Below are positions 1-10,399 of a stretch of 64,000 bases of DNA, piece after piece; position 1 is the first letter of the stretch; each line of letters begins with the position of its first letter. Origin of the DNA: Papilionanthe hookeriana x Papilionanthe teres (Eukaryota; Streptophyta; Magnoliopsida; Asparagales; Orchidaceae); contig CM040424.1 in NCBI GenBank assembly GCA_022702705.1, positions 137,813,665-137,877,664 of the forward strand, given 5' to 3'. Position numbers and translations under genes: made by a program. A model generated the notes under the pieces. The model worked only from the letters and a program-made list of their open reading frames with translations, was not told the origin of the DNA and ran no database searches.

Positions 1-3000
1 TTATTTATATAATTATTTTTGGTAGAAAATAGAGATTTCCAAAAAAAATTTAATAACATGACCAAGGTAAAGTTTCTGTCCTTAAAAAAATTAGGGGACA
101 TTCCTAATGACCAGAGGACCACTTGGACCAATTTTGGTGATTTTTTGAATTGTATTATTTTGATTATAATTATTTTAAGTTTTGGAGTGTTAATTAATTT
201 AAAAATAAAATAAATGTTGAAAAATGAATTTTATATTTTTCAAAAATCTCTATGATATTAAGGAAATCAGAGAATCAAATTTTGCAATTTTCTGATTTTT
301 CTATGATTTATCATAATTATTTTAGTGAAAATGCTAGAAAATAAATTTTTTAATTTTAAAATTACCACTAGAGCTTTAAAATTTAATATCTCACTAAATA
401 GAACCTAAGAAAAATATGGGGTTTGTTCTTAAGTGATTAAAATTCAAAATGTGACATTTTGGTAAATTTTATTATTTTTGTGATTTTTATTATTTTTTAA
501 TTATTAAAAATATTAAAATAATATTAAAAATCAACATTTTTAGAAAATTGAAATTTTAATTTTCTTAAATTCCCCTAATATCAGAGAGGCTCCAAAACCA
601 ACTTGGTGAATTTTTGAAAGATATTTTGAAAGTTATGAATTTTTAAAGTTTAAAATGGCTAAATGGCTTAATCAACCCAATTAGTAGGGCTAACCAAGTC
701 TAATTGACCTCAAATTTTTATGGTGGATTCCTCTGATTTTAAAGGTCAGTGGAGAATTGATTTCAGGTCAATTTGATGTATGGTTAGCTCTAATTAATTA
801 GAGATCCATTTTGGGTGTTTAAGCCAGTTAGGGTTATTTTAAATGAACTAACTCAAAACCTATTTTTCCTAGGGTCCTGCGGTCATAAGGAACATCACCA
901 AATTTTCCTAGAATTTATTACACAACATGCTATTTATTGGAATTAAAATACTCAAAACGAGTAACATGAATTTTAAAAATCAATAACTTTTCATAGGGAT
1001 GGCCTACGACTTTGGAAAATTCAGGGAATGTTCCCAAATTCGGAGGCTTCAAAGCCCTATGGTCTCATGCCATGGTGAATTGTATACATGCATGGAGAAT
1101 TAAAAATATGCAGAGAGTAAATAAATTATTAAAAATAAAATACTTGATGAAATTAAATGATTTCTTTTCCACATTATTCTCCTCTGTTCACTGAGCAAGA
1201 GGGTATTTTTATTTTATTTTTATGATTTTTCCGCACAAAGTTATGAATTTTTGAAGTTTAGGGAATTAAATAAATAGAAAATACCCCTAATTTTCTATTT
1301 ATCCACGCGGCGCCGCGTCATCCTCAGCATCTCCGAACGCACACGCGTCGCGCTCCCATTCAACGCCACCGCTTGAGTCAGCAGCCCGGGCCCCGCGGTT
1401 CCTGTACCGTCTCCTGGTCCGACACCATCTGAGCCGTCAGTCCGCGCGTGTATTGAATGGACTGCATCCGTTCATCGTCCCTGAGCGTCCTCACCCGAGA
1501 GCCGTCCACACTAAATCCCTAAGATCTCACTCGATACTCAATGGATTTTCATGTTCTTATACTCTATGGATTCGTCATAAGAAGACGAACACATCCATAC
1601 GGTTTATGTGGGATGAAATTTACGCAATAGAAATGGAGAATGTTCAGAAGCTCGGGAAGAAGAGTGAGGCCATACCTTTGCTCAGAGAAGTGTGGCTTCG
1701 ATGCGAGGGTTGTTGCACCTTCGATTGGATCCCGACAAGCTCCGGATGAAGTCTCCCGGTGCAGTGAATTGCACAGGTAGGATTTCGACCACGGCCGATC
1801 ACAAAGCTTGGAGGTCGAAGCAAGCCGGGTGGCTTTGGAGATGGGGCTTTTGCTTGGTGGACACCTTCCCTTGGTGCAGGTGAAGGTGTAGGACCAATCG
1901 ATTTGGGGATTGATCCACTTGTGGAGAAGTGTCCTGGTTGTGGGCTTGGATTTCGACTGCGAAATTGAGCTCGCGAGAGAAGAAATGGCAGGGGGATTTC
2001 GGTGGGGATCAAGTGCTCGTGTATGGGGAGTAGTACGGAACAATTTTGGCGAGTTTCCTTAAGGTTTGTTTTCGGCACCTCTCATGGCCGAGAGGGGGTG
2101 GTGTTTAAATAGGAGAGGGTGGAGGGCCTCCCGGGGAGAGTTAGGGCTTGGGATCGGCTTGCTCTTGGCAAGAGAAGAACGAGCTACAATGGCCACTGGG
2201 GATGGGGCGGCTCGGCAAGGGAGATTTCCAAAGTTGGATCACATGTGAGCTCTCGGCCATGGTGTTTTCCGGCGGCTCTGGTGGCCGGCCGGCCGAGCAT
2301 GGGTCACCCTCGAGGTCGAGGTGGGTCGGGCGGGACTTGGTGCAAGCAATTGGCAAATGCCATGTGTAAAGAGCTTGGATTGAAATGGAATGAGGGGAAG
2401 ACCATTTTGGGTTCAAATGAGTCAACCCATGGTTTTGGGCTAGGTTCACCACCCAAGGCCTGGTCTTGGGCTGAAAAGGGTCACTTGGGTCAGCCAAGAG
2501 AGAATGGTGTGGTCTCCATCCATGATGAGGTGGCTAAGCATGGTTTAGTGTGTGACATGCTTAAGGTAAAAAAGGGTTTAAGAAGGATTAGGAAAGGGGC
2601 CCCTCCTTTTGCCATTAATGGCTTGATCACATGTCAAGCCTTCCATGGCTTCATGTGGCTTGTCCATGGCTTGCATGGCTCACCTTTGGCTTGGGAAAAG
2701 TGGAGTCAATTTCATGGAAATAGATTTTAGGAATTTTTGGTAATTTGATGGAAATTTGTATGAAACTTGATTTGGAATAATTTGATGGTGAATTTAGGAC
2801 TTAGGGAATGGCTTTTATTGAGTGGATGGCAAGTGGAGATGTCATGTGGGCTTTAGGGTAGATTTTGGGCTTTTTAAAATGGTTTTAGATGGGCTTTTAA
2901 GATGGTTTAGGAAAGTGGGCTTTTGAATTTTAAAATGGATTTTGGGATGAAATTTTGTAAAGAGGTTGGGCCAAATAATTGTTGGGTTTAGCTCATGGAT

Positions 3001-4479
3001 GTGTCATGAGTGACTTGAAGCAAATTGGGGGTGATTTGGGTTTGGATTGGGTTGAATTTGGGTTCTTTTGGTGAATGGGCCAATATAGGTCCAAGTGGGC
3101 CAAGTTGGGCCAATGTTGGGGTAGGGTTGAAATTGATGTAAAATTAATGTTGAGAAATGTTTATGGGAGTGTTTCAAAGAGGTTTTGACTTTGTTTGGGC
3201 TTTGATTTTGGGGTTTGGGCTCATTTGGGTTAGGTTTTGATTTAGGTCAAAATTGGGCCTTTTAGCTTTGGGTTGAATTTGAGTGGGGTTTGGGTCTAAA
3301 TTTTGGGCAAATCATGTTAGTGTTTTGCTTGTGGGGATTCTAAGGAAGATTTAGAAAAGATTTGGGGTTAATTGGAGTTGAATTGGGTGAGTTTGAGCTA
3401 AGTTTGGGTAATGGGTCCAAATTGGGCTTTAAGGCCAAAAGTGAAATTGGATCCAAATGTCAATCAAATTGGACTTGGATTTGGTCTAGATTGGTATTGG
3501 GAATGTTGAATTGAAGTTTAGAATTGAATTGGACCAGAATTTGGGTCAATTGGGTAGGTTTGGCTTGACATTGGGTTCACTTTGGGTTAAAATGGGTCAA
3601 ATTGGGGGTTTTGACAAAAGTTGGGTAAATTGACAAAATTGGCCCATGGTGTAGTTGGACAAAATGAAATTGGGAATATTTGGGATTTTCTGGAATTTTT
3701 TGGGAATTTTTTGAATTTTTGGATTTTTGGGTCAAGGGGGGTATTTTGGGTATTTGAAGGGTATTGGGAGATATTTTTGGAATTTTTGATATTTTTGGGT
3801 ATGGATGATCAATTTGAGTGATGCGGAAATGTTTGGGATTGATTTTGGGGAATCTTGGGTAATTTAGGTGATTTTGAAAAATTTGGGTAATTTCAAGGGC
3901 TTTGGGTAGGTTAGGCGGGTTTAGGGTCCCGGGGGTCAAAAATTAAAAATTTGGAAAATTGAAGATTGGGTAAACTTGAGTGGAATGAAATCATTTTGGT
4001 TGACCCATGAAGCCACATCAAGCCCACTTGAGCCATGAAGGGACTCATTTGAGGCATCCATGTATGTTGTTCTAACCCTCTTAGCGAGGGCTTAGGGGTT
4101 AAGGACCATCCATGTGAATCACCTACATGAGTCGAGGAGGTCAAGTTAGGTATAGGTGTGTGAAAGTGTAGTGTATAGGTGTAGTGTGTGTGTAAGTCAG
4201 CCCCTTCACCGGACCGAGGCCACCCGGGGTAATCCTACAGGCCGAAGAGTCCTACGGGAACTCATCCTTTAAACTTCCGCATTTGATTTCAACCCTACTA
4301 GGTGATTAGGGGTCTACGGTCGAGTTTGTGGAGTTTGCGGGGAGTTAAGAAGTGGTTTGAATTTCTAAAAGGTGGGTCCCAATTCTAGTCCTCTAAGATA
4401 GTCGAAAGGAAAAGCCTAAGGCTAGATCCTAAGTACTTAAAGAGAAGAAGAGAATACCTCATCGAAAATGAGGTCGACA
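1..4479 (-). repeat. 3' LTR of the Tat/Ogre-like element (partial)
   Basis: This stretch is collinear and highly similar to 20924-25366. Parts such as 2590-3900 differ from the other copy at only a few sites. On the minus strand the LTR begins TGTCGACC at 4479 and carries a small hairpin (CCTCAT/ATGAGG, 4457-4473) that is present in all three LTRs in the window. The minus-strand U3 covers about 4479-2110, followed by a TATA box at 2104-2111 and a GC-rich transcribed leader (about 2080-1310). The rest is AT-rich. A roughly 25-bp stretch near 505-530 is absent from the 5' LTR. Open frames on either strand here do not keep frame between the LTR copies, so I do not call genes. Confidence 0.93.
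2104..2111 (-). promoter_or_regulatory. TATA box of LTR promoter (3' LTR copy)
   Basis: The minus strand reads TATTTAAA within CCTATTTAAACACCACC. The same block is present at 23000-23007 in the 5' LTR and at 55271-55278 in the solo LTR, so it has survived in all three copies. It sits about 2.37 kb from the LTR start at the edge of a GC-rich segment, which fits a U3/R boundary. Transcription would start about 30 bp further along the minus strand. Confidence 0.65.
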
Positions 4480-4496
4480 AATGGACCCCCAATAGG
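4480..4496 (-). promoter_or_regulatory. Polypurine tract next to the 3' LTR
   Basis: The minus strand reads CTATTGGGGGTCCATT immediately before the LTR start TGTCGACC. The G5 run just before the 3' LTR is where plus-strand DNA synthesis would be primed in a Gypsy element. The tract is short and not purely purine. An inverted look-alike is found in the 5' leader near 17709-17726. Confidence 0.6.
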
Positions 4497-4849
4497 TGTG
4501 GTGGTGACGGAGCACACCGCGCGTATTGGCGTTGACCGAAGCGATCAACAAAACCAACACAGATGTCCAAGTGACAAACTTAGGACTAAGTAGAAGAATT
4601 TCCGCTGGGGAGTGTCAAGCTTACCTCTGAGACTGGAGATTCCTGAACTCTCGCTGGGGAAAGGGAAAAGGAGGTGAATTCCAAATCTCATGATCTGGGG
4701 AAAATTCAATTTAGATTTTATTTTGTTTCAATTTAAGTTTCGATGTGTGTGTTTAGATTTCAATTTGGAGTATCAATTTAGATTGAAGTTTGTCAAAATT
4801 AATTTGAAGGGATTTGATTTGAAATGAAAATTGGAATTTCATGGTTTTA

Positions 4850-6405
4850 GATGTAACATCTTCAACCCCAAAAGAAAATTGAATCGATTGGATTGGATCA
4901 TTACAATGAGGAGAGATCTCAGAGTAATGCGGTATTGGATGTAAAATCCTTAACCTCAAGAGTTTGATTTTGATGTATTTCATTGTGATAGGGAAAGAAC
5001 CTAAAGCAATGCAGTATCGGATGTAAAATCCTCGGCCCAAAAGTTTGATTTTGATGTATTTCATTGCGATAGGGAAAGAATCCTAAAGCAATGCGGTCTC
5101 GGATGTAAAATCCTCGACCTCAAGAATTTGATTTTGATGTATTTCATTGCGATAGGGAAAGAATCCTAAAGCGATACGGTCTCGGATGTAAAATCCTCGA
5201 CCCCAAGAATTTGAATTTGATGTATTTCATTGTGATAGGGAAAGAATCCTAAAGTAATGCGATCTCGGATGTAAAATCCTCAACTCCAAAAAGTTTGATT
5301 TGGATGTATTTCATCGCGATAGGGAAAGAATCCTAAAGTAATGCGAGTCTCGGATGTAAAATCCTCAACTCCAAAAAATTTGAATTTTGATGTATTTCAT
5401 TGCGATAGGGAAAAGATCCTAAAGCAATGCAGTCTCGGATGTAAAATGCTCAACTCCAAAAAGTTTGAATTTGATATATTTCATTGCAATAGGGAAAGAA
5501 TCCTAAAGCAATGCAGTCTCGGATGTAAAATCCTCAACTCCAAAAAGTTTGAAATTGATGTATTTCATTGCAATAGGGAAAAGATCCTAAAGAAATGGAG
5601 TCTCGGATGTAAAATCCTCAACTCCAAAAATTTTGAATTTTGTTGTATTTCATTGCGATAGGGAAAAGATCCTAAAGCAATGCAGTCTCGGATGTAAAAT
5701 CCTCAACTCCAAAAAGTTTGAATTTGATGTATTTCATTGTGATAGGGAAAGAATCCTAAAGCAATGCAGTCTCGGATGTAAAATCCTCAACTCCAAAAAG
5801 TTTGATTTGGATGTATTTCATTGCGATAGGGAAAAGATCCTAAAGCAATGCAGTCTCGGATGTAAAATCCTCAACTCCAAAAAGTTTGAATTTGATTTTG
5901 ATTTATTTCATTGCGATAAGGAAAAGATCCTAAAGCAATGCAGTCTCGGATGTAAAATCCTCAACTCCAAAAAGTTTGAATTTGATGTATTTCATTGCGA
6001 TAGGGAAAGAATCCTAAAGCAATGCAGTCTCGGATGTAAAATCCTCAACCCCAAAAATTTGAATTGGATGTATTTCATCGCAATAGGGAAAGAATCCTAA
6101 AGCAATGCAGTCTCGGATATAAAATCCTCAACCCCAAGAATTTGATTTTGATGTATTTCATTGCAATAAGGAAAGAATCCTAAAGCAATGCGATCTCGGA
6201 TGTAAAATCCTCAACCCCAAGAATTTGATTTTGATGTATTTCATTGCGATAGGGAAAGAATCCTAAAGCAATGCAGTCTCGGATGTAAAATCCTTAACCC
6301 CAAGAATTTGATTTTGATGTATTTCATCACAATAGGGAAAGAATCCTAAAGCAATGCAGTCTCGGATGTAAAATCCTCAACCCCAAGAATTTGATTTTGA
6401 ATAGT
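4850..6405 (-). repeat. 84-bp tandem repeat array in the 3' UTR
   Basis: About 18 units follow one another. Each has a core GGATGTAAAATCC, then a TTTGATGTATTTCATTG block, then GGGAAAGAATCCTAAAGCAATGC. Core starts lie near 4938, 5019, 5104, 5188, 5270, 5353, 5438, 5522, 5606, 5691, 5776, 5860, 5950, 6034, 6118, 6199, 6283 and 6367, so most spacings are 84-85 bp (range 81-90). Because 84 is a multiple of three, long open frames arise by chance on the plus strand (5341-5661 and 5633-6100), reading a 28-residue repeat. These are not real genes. Tandem arrays in the 3' UTR are a known property of Tat/Ogre elements and can seed satellites. Confidence 0.93.
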
Positions 6406-6472
6406 CATTGATCTTTGCAAAGATTTGTAATGTTGATTTGAAAAGTGTGGAGTTTTAGTATTTCGAGAATTT

Positions 6473-6498
6473 CATGAAAGTTGTAAAAGACTTTCATG
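6473..6498. other. Perfect 9-bp hairpin in the 3' UTR
   Basis: CATGAAAGT at 6473-6481 and ACTTTCATG at 6490-6498 form a perfect 9-bp stem with an 8-base loop. It lies between the two repeat arrays in the 3' UTR of the giant element. I know of no assigned role. Confidence 0.5.
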
Positions 6499-6654
6499 GA
6501 AGAAAATAGATTAGGGGGAATATGTAGATGTTACTTACCCCGTTCAAAAGAGTTGATCGGAACTCACTGGTTTGGATTGGATATAATTCCTCGCCATCAG
6601 ATTCGATCCGTGTCAATGGAATCAACCGCTTCCATCCCAGACAAGGGAGAGAGT

Positions 6655-6920
6655 AGAACGGATTGAATTTCGATTTGGAAGGTTGAGTTTGAATTTGATT
6701 GAGATTTGATTTGAGATCTGGAAAATCGAATTCGAAATTTGATTGAGATTTGAAATCTGGAAAGATTGAATTTGAGATTTGATTGAGATTTGATTTGAAA
6801 TTTGGAAGATCAAATTTGAAATCTGATCGAGATTGGATTTGAAATTTGATTGAAATTCGATTTGAAATTTGGAAAGATCAAATTTGAAATTTGATCGAGA
6901 GTGGATTTGGGATTTGAAAT
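6655..6920. repeat. Short degenerate tandem repeat (GATTTGAAATTTGG type)
   Basis: Imperfect repeats of roughly 25-40 bp built from blocks such as GATTTGATTGAGATTTG and GAAATTTGGAAAGATC. The stretch is purine/T-rich on the plus strand and produces a spurious minus-strand frame (6622-6930) full of SNQIS-like repeats. A similar simple stretch occurs at 4700-4850, so repeats of this type flank the 84-bp array on both sides. Confidence 0.7.
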
Positions 6921-7389
6921 CTATGTTCACTTTGTTTGTTCTTTAACGATTCAAATTTATTTTATCGTTTGTTTAGTGTCCATGTGAATTTAGTGTTCGT
7001 CATTTTTAGATTTTTAAGGAAAGTTTTCTTTTATTCTTTTTGTTTCTTTTCTGTTCTTTGTTCAAAGTTCATTTAACTTTAATGGCATTTCCCGGTCAAT
7101 TTGCACAAAAGAGGTGAAGGCCAAAAATGTGACATGGTCACTTTCATTCCAATCATGTTGAAGATACATCATACAACTTGATCTGGCATATATTTCATAC
7201 AATCCATGTAGACTCAAAACGGACTATGTACGATCTTCGTCAATCCATCAAAAGAAGCATCTGTCAAAAATCCATGTCTGAATAGTGGGGTACATAGTTA
7301 ATAACATCACCTTCCAAGCCATCCTTGGCGAGGATGCCGGTTGGATGTACGTTGGAGGTGTGATATCTCCCATGTAACTCACGGCTCGT
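6921..7389. other. Non-coding 3' UTR of the Tat/Ogre-like element
   Basis: This stretch lies between the short repeats and the extra coding region and has no credible frame on either strand. Base composition changes at about 7300, from AT-rich to CG-rich, where the extra coding region begins. Confidence 0.5.
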
Positions 7390-8851
7390 AAGGCCGGAGG
7401 CTCTCTAGCTCCGGTCACGGCTGGAAATGGTAAGGTGTCTTCCTGTCGTCCATCCTTCGAAAGTAGCTGAGATCCGCTTCTACTGGTACTCCGGTATGCA
7501 ATGCTTAGCGATATCCGCTCCGTTGCCCTTCGGTATCATGACGGAACCTACCGGTAAAGGTATCTTCAACTGGCCCTCGGAACTCACACGGGCCCGCTAT
7601 CCGGAGGTCGGATCCGAACATGATGTTACACTCGTTCGGGAAAGAGAGCTGTGCGAAGGTCGACAAAGTCGTGGTGATCTATGTGTGGGGGTATGCGAGT
7701 CACCTACGCTTGTAGATGTTGATAATGCGGCTATTGGGTATGCAATCTGCTGCGTACCCTCCATGTTATCAATCTCTTTACCATTCTCTTGATGACTAAT
7801 GGCATCGGATCCACTTGCCCATGACGGAGTATTCCGGTGGGTTTCCTTCCTATCCTCCGCAAAGTTGTAACAACATCCACATTGTATTGTGATTCTTCCC
7901 TTCCCCGGCATCCATCTCGGGGTTACGAGTATGTGTTTTCCCTTAGGCGGCTTTGCTCGGCCCATTCTTTTCAAATCCGGATGCAATCCACGATTTCTTG
8001 TTGTTCATACTACGAGAATACGTTTGTATGTAGCTCGAGACCCTCTAGTATATTGATTCTTACGCACTCTAATTCTCTCGAAGTATTCAAAGGTTTTCTT
8101 TTCAACATTACGCATTCTCTCCAGCTCGTATTCGGAATGATCGCGGATGGCGAGGCACAGTGACATATTGTGGGATATACGGCTCAATCCCTTCACGTTC
8201 TCCTGCATACCTTGGCTCCTCGGGGGTGATGCACAGTCGGGACATCCCCGGGGTTGCTTCTACAACAAGGTCATGCATTGCGGTGGTTCTATCCGGTGGC
8301 GTGGTAGCCTTCTTTCTTCGATCTTTTTGAGATTTCCACGGCTCTTTACGTTATCCTAGGAGCTGGCCTCCTTTCTTCGGAGTTCTGGTGAACCGGTGTC
8401 CTTGAAGTGTATGTACTGGCATTAGCAAGCTTGTTTCGTCGCGGCTGGTCCGCAGCTAGTTTTGTTAACATCTTACGGATACGGCGATTCTTATTTCTTC
8501 GTTGCGTTGCTTGTGAGAGTAGCTCTTCGAACTTCACGAGTTTACGTGGGCGCGGCGGCGACAAGCCCGCCTTCGCTGTAGCGACTACGGACTTGATTCT
8601 CTTGTCTTCTTCGGTGTTTGTTTTTCTTTTCTTCTTCTTGGATTGGTGGCTTGGGCCACCCACTTTCATCACTTGTCCGCCGAGGCGGTTCTTCTCGGTC
8701 AGCCGGGACCCGGTCACTTTCCTCGTATCGTAGGTCTGCGCGGTGCGAAATCCGAGTCAATCTCGATTATCGCTTTATCTTTCACCCTCTTTTCATCGAG
8801 TGCAAGGCTTACGCCATTCTTAAAGTTCAGGACCAACCGCCCGTTCGACAT
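7390..8851 (-). pseudogene. Extra coding region of unknown function downstream of integrase
   Basis: I do not recognise this protein. On the minus strand, coding-like sequence runs from an ATG at 8849-8851 (protein begins MSNGRLVLNFKNG) to about 7390, with frame changes near 8718 and 8350 and several further down. Pieces include a Lys/Arg/Glu-rich segment (8717-8346, containing KSKKKKRKTN as part of a basic patch), a Pro/Tyr-containing segment ending FRIRAGENA (about 8350-8120), a charged segment (8208-8008) and a Cys-containing segment (7986-7597, ITIQCGCCYNF). About 480 codons could be covered. It is in the same sense as pol and lies between integrase and the 3' UTR. Extra ORFs are documented in Tat-lineage elements, but I cannot match this one. 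Plus-strand frames (7427-7792, 7837-8163, 8407-8733) are alternatives and could reflect an antisense extra ORF. Confidence 0.45.
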
Positions 8852-8889
8852 TTCCCTGCGAAAAGACAAGGAAAAGGATCAGGGGCTGT

Positions 8890-9091
8890 ACTAAGAACAA
8901 GAACATTAAGAAAATGTTTATTAAAGACATTTTTTTATATATTATATTTTTTGTACTTTCAAATTTAACAGGAATGAAGTGGGATAAGATCAGAAAAGAG
9001 ATTTTGATTTGGAAAAGAAAACAAGGAAAACTTTATTATCATGATTTTATTTATTTTAGCACATTTTATTATTTTTTGGTTTCGGACCCAA
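8890..9091. other. AT-rich spacer between integrase and the extra coding region
   Basis: The roughly 200 bp are strongly AT-rich, unlike the CG-rich coding material on both sides. On the minus strand this is where integrase ends and a gap precedes the extra coding region. I see no motif beyond T- and A-runs. Confidence 0.4.
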
Positions 9092-9450
9092 TCATAAGTA
9101 ATTACTTCGCCCGTGTTTCTTAGGGATGAAGAATTCATTCCTTCGAAACATCAGGTAGCGTAATACTTTTTCAAGTATCGTCCATTGATCGGAAGCATAT
9201 GTCGTTCTCCCTGACAATTCACTAGGCGGTAGGAACCTCACGAGTATACTTGCTTCAACCACAAACGGCCCTTCCCAAGTGGGTTCAAATTTTCCTCCTA
9301 CCTTGCGGTGTGCGAGGATAGGTCTCTTGAGAACGAGAACTAAGTCACCAACTTTGAAGGTTCTTGGGCGGTCCAGTTTGTCATGGGCTTGAACCATCTT
9401 AGCTTGGTATAGTTCTAAATTCTGTTGCGCTGCAAGTCTTTTCCCTTCCA
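9092..9450 (-). pseudogene. Integrase C-terminal region (Tat/Ogre-like element)
   Basis: The frame 9397-9092 contains FKVGDLVLVLKR and GKFEPTWEGPFVV, the conserved SH3-like end of Tat-clade integrases that contacts target DNA. No chromodomain follows, as expected for Tat. The segment after PFVV is scrambled relative to the family (ILVRFLPPSEL), which suggests a frame change near 9240. It continues the integrase core encoded at 9533-9999. Confidence 0.85.
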
Positions 9451-9532
9451 GGCTTTCTAATTCTTCTAGTCGTAATTTGGCGTTCTCTTCCGTTGTGATT
9501 TTGTTTGCAACTGCAATTCTGAGTGAAGGAAG

Positions 9533-10260
9533 CTAAACCTCTAAAGGTAACACTGCCTCAGACCCATACACCAGAGCGTAAGGTGTAGCTTGAGTAGGAG
9601 TTCTGAAGGTTGTCCGGTAGGCCCATAAAGCTTCTAACAACTTCTCGTGCCAATTTCTCTTATTATCATCCAAAGTTTTCTTTAAGATTTGAACGAGGAT
9701 TTTATTAAAAGCCTCAGTGAGGTCGTTTGCTCTTGGGTAGAAAATTGTTGAGTATCGCCAGTCGATTCTGTGTCTCCTGACAAAATTGTTGATTTTCGTG
9801 CTTCTGAATGCTGACCCATTATCCGAGATAATCCTGCGCGGCACTCCCAAACGGTAGACAACTTGGTTCTTAAAAAGCGTAGCACGTGGTGTGCTTTCAC
9901 TTCTCTAAGTGGAGCCGCCTCTGCCCACTTGGAAAAGTAATCCGTAGCCGCAAGAATGAAGCGATGTCCTTTCGAAGATGGTGGTTCTATCGGACCCACT
10001 ATATACGTGCCTCAACATTCGAATGGCCACGACGCAATTGTCGGATGTAGCACATTTGGAGGTTGGTGTAGAACCACTCCGTGCACTTGGCATTGGTGAT
10101 AGCTCTTGGCGATTTTCATGCGATCGGTCATCATTGAGGGCCGGTAGTACCCTAGTCTTTTAATTTTCATTTTCATCTTCGGACCCTATCGGTGAGCGCC
10201 ACGAGTCCCGAATGCACCTCTTTAACAATTTCGAGGGCCTCGGACCCGCTTAGGCACCTT
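9533..10260 (-). pseudogene. Integrase core (DDE), frameshifted
   Basis: The integrase catalytic core joins element DNA to the target. The first Asp lies in AATDYFSKWAEA (about 9945, frame 9999-9682). The second Asp lies in ISDNGSAF and the Glu in LTEAFNKIL (frame 9850-9533). The frame changes near 9870, just after VLRFL. WAYRTTFRTPTQATPYALVYG follows, as in other plant Gypsy integrases. The N-terminal zinc-binding part (about 10260-10010) is badly eroded, with several stops. The usual GQAE before the Glu helix reads NDLTE here. Confidence 0.88.
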
Positions 10261-10399
10261 AGCCACATTTGATCAAAAGACCTTCTGTACAATGTATTGT
10301 TTATTAATGCGTAAGACAGAGTTCTTTTCTTGACCTGATGGGCCAGCGACCTACCATCTAGTAGCTTTCCTGTTTGCAGGTAGTCTACTAATGGCTGTC

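Noticed and set aside
1564..2078. Minus-strand frames of 159 and 144 residues just after the TATA box
   Set aside because: The frame differs among the three LTR copies (22522-22907 and 55553-55813 read differently), so it looks like GC-rich leader sequence without coding constraint.
2119..2730. 203-residue plus-strand frame in the LTR, similar to 22941-23624
   Set aside because: The two frames agree only because the LTRs are nearly identical. In the solo LTR the corresponding region is interrupted, and the strand is antisense to the LTR promoter.
3577..3939. Asn/Pro/Lys-rich minus-strand frame repeated at 24440-24832 and 53398-53868
   Set aside because: The composition (PKIPKISPNTLQIPK type) comes from a low-complexity GGGTTTTTTGG-like tract in the LTR. 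No domain is seen.
5341..6100. Two long plus-strand frames encoding a 28-residue repeat (KILNSKKFEFDVFHCDRE type)
   Set aside because: They arise from an 84-bp tandem array whose unit is a multiple of three. Frame is lost whenever the unit is 81-83 or 85 bp, and the array lies in the 3' UTR on the strand opposite to the element.
6622..6930. Minus-strand frame with SNQISIKSQ repeats
   Set aside because: It is a by-product of the short GATTTGAAATTTG repeat in the 3' UTR.
8407..8968. Plus-strand frames opposite the extra coding region
   Set aside because: They are hydrophobic/Ser-rich and overlap the better minus-strand frame with normal charged composition. An antisense extra ORF cannot be excluded and is noted under the feature.
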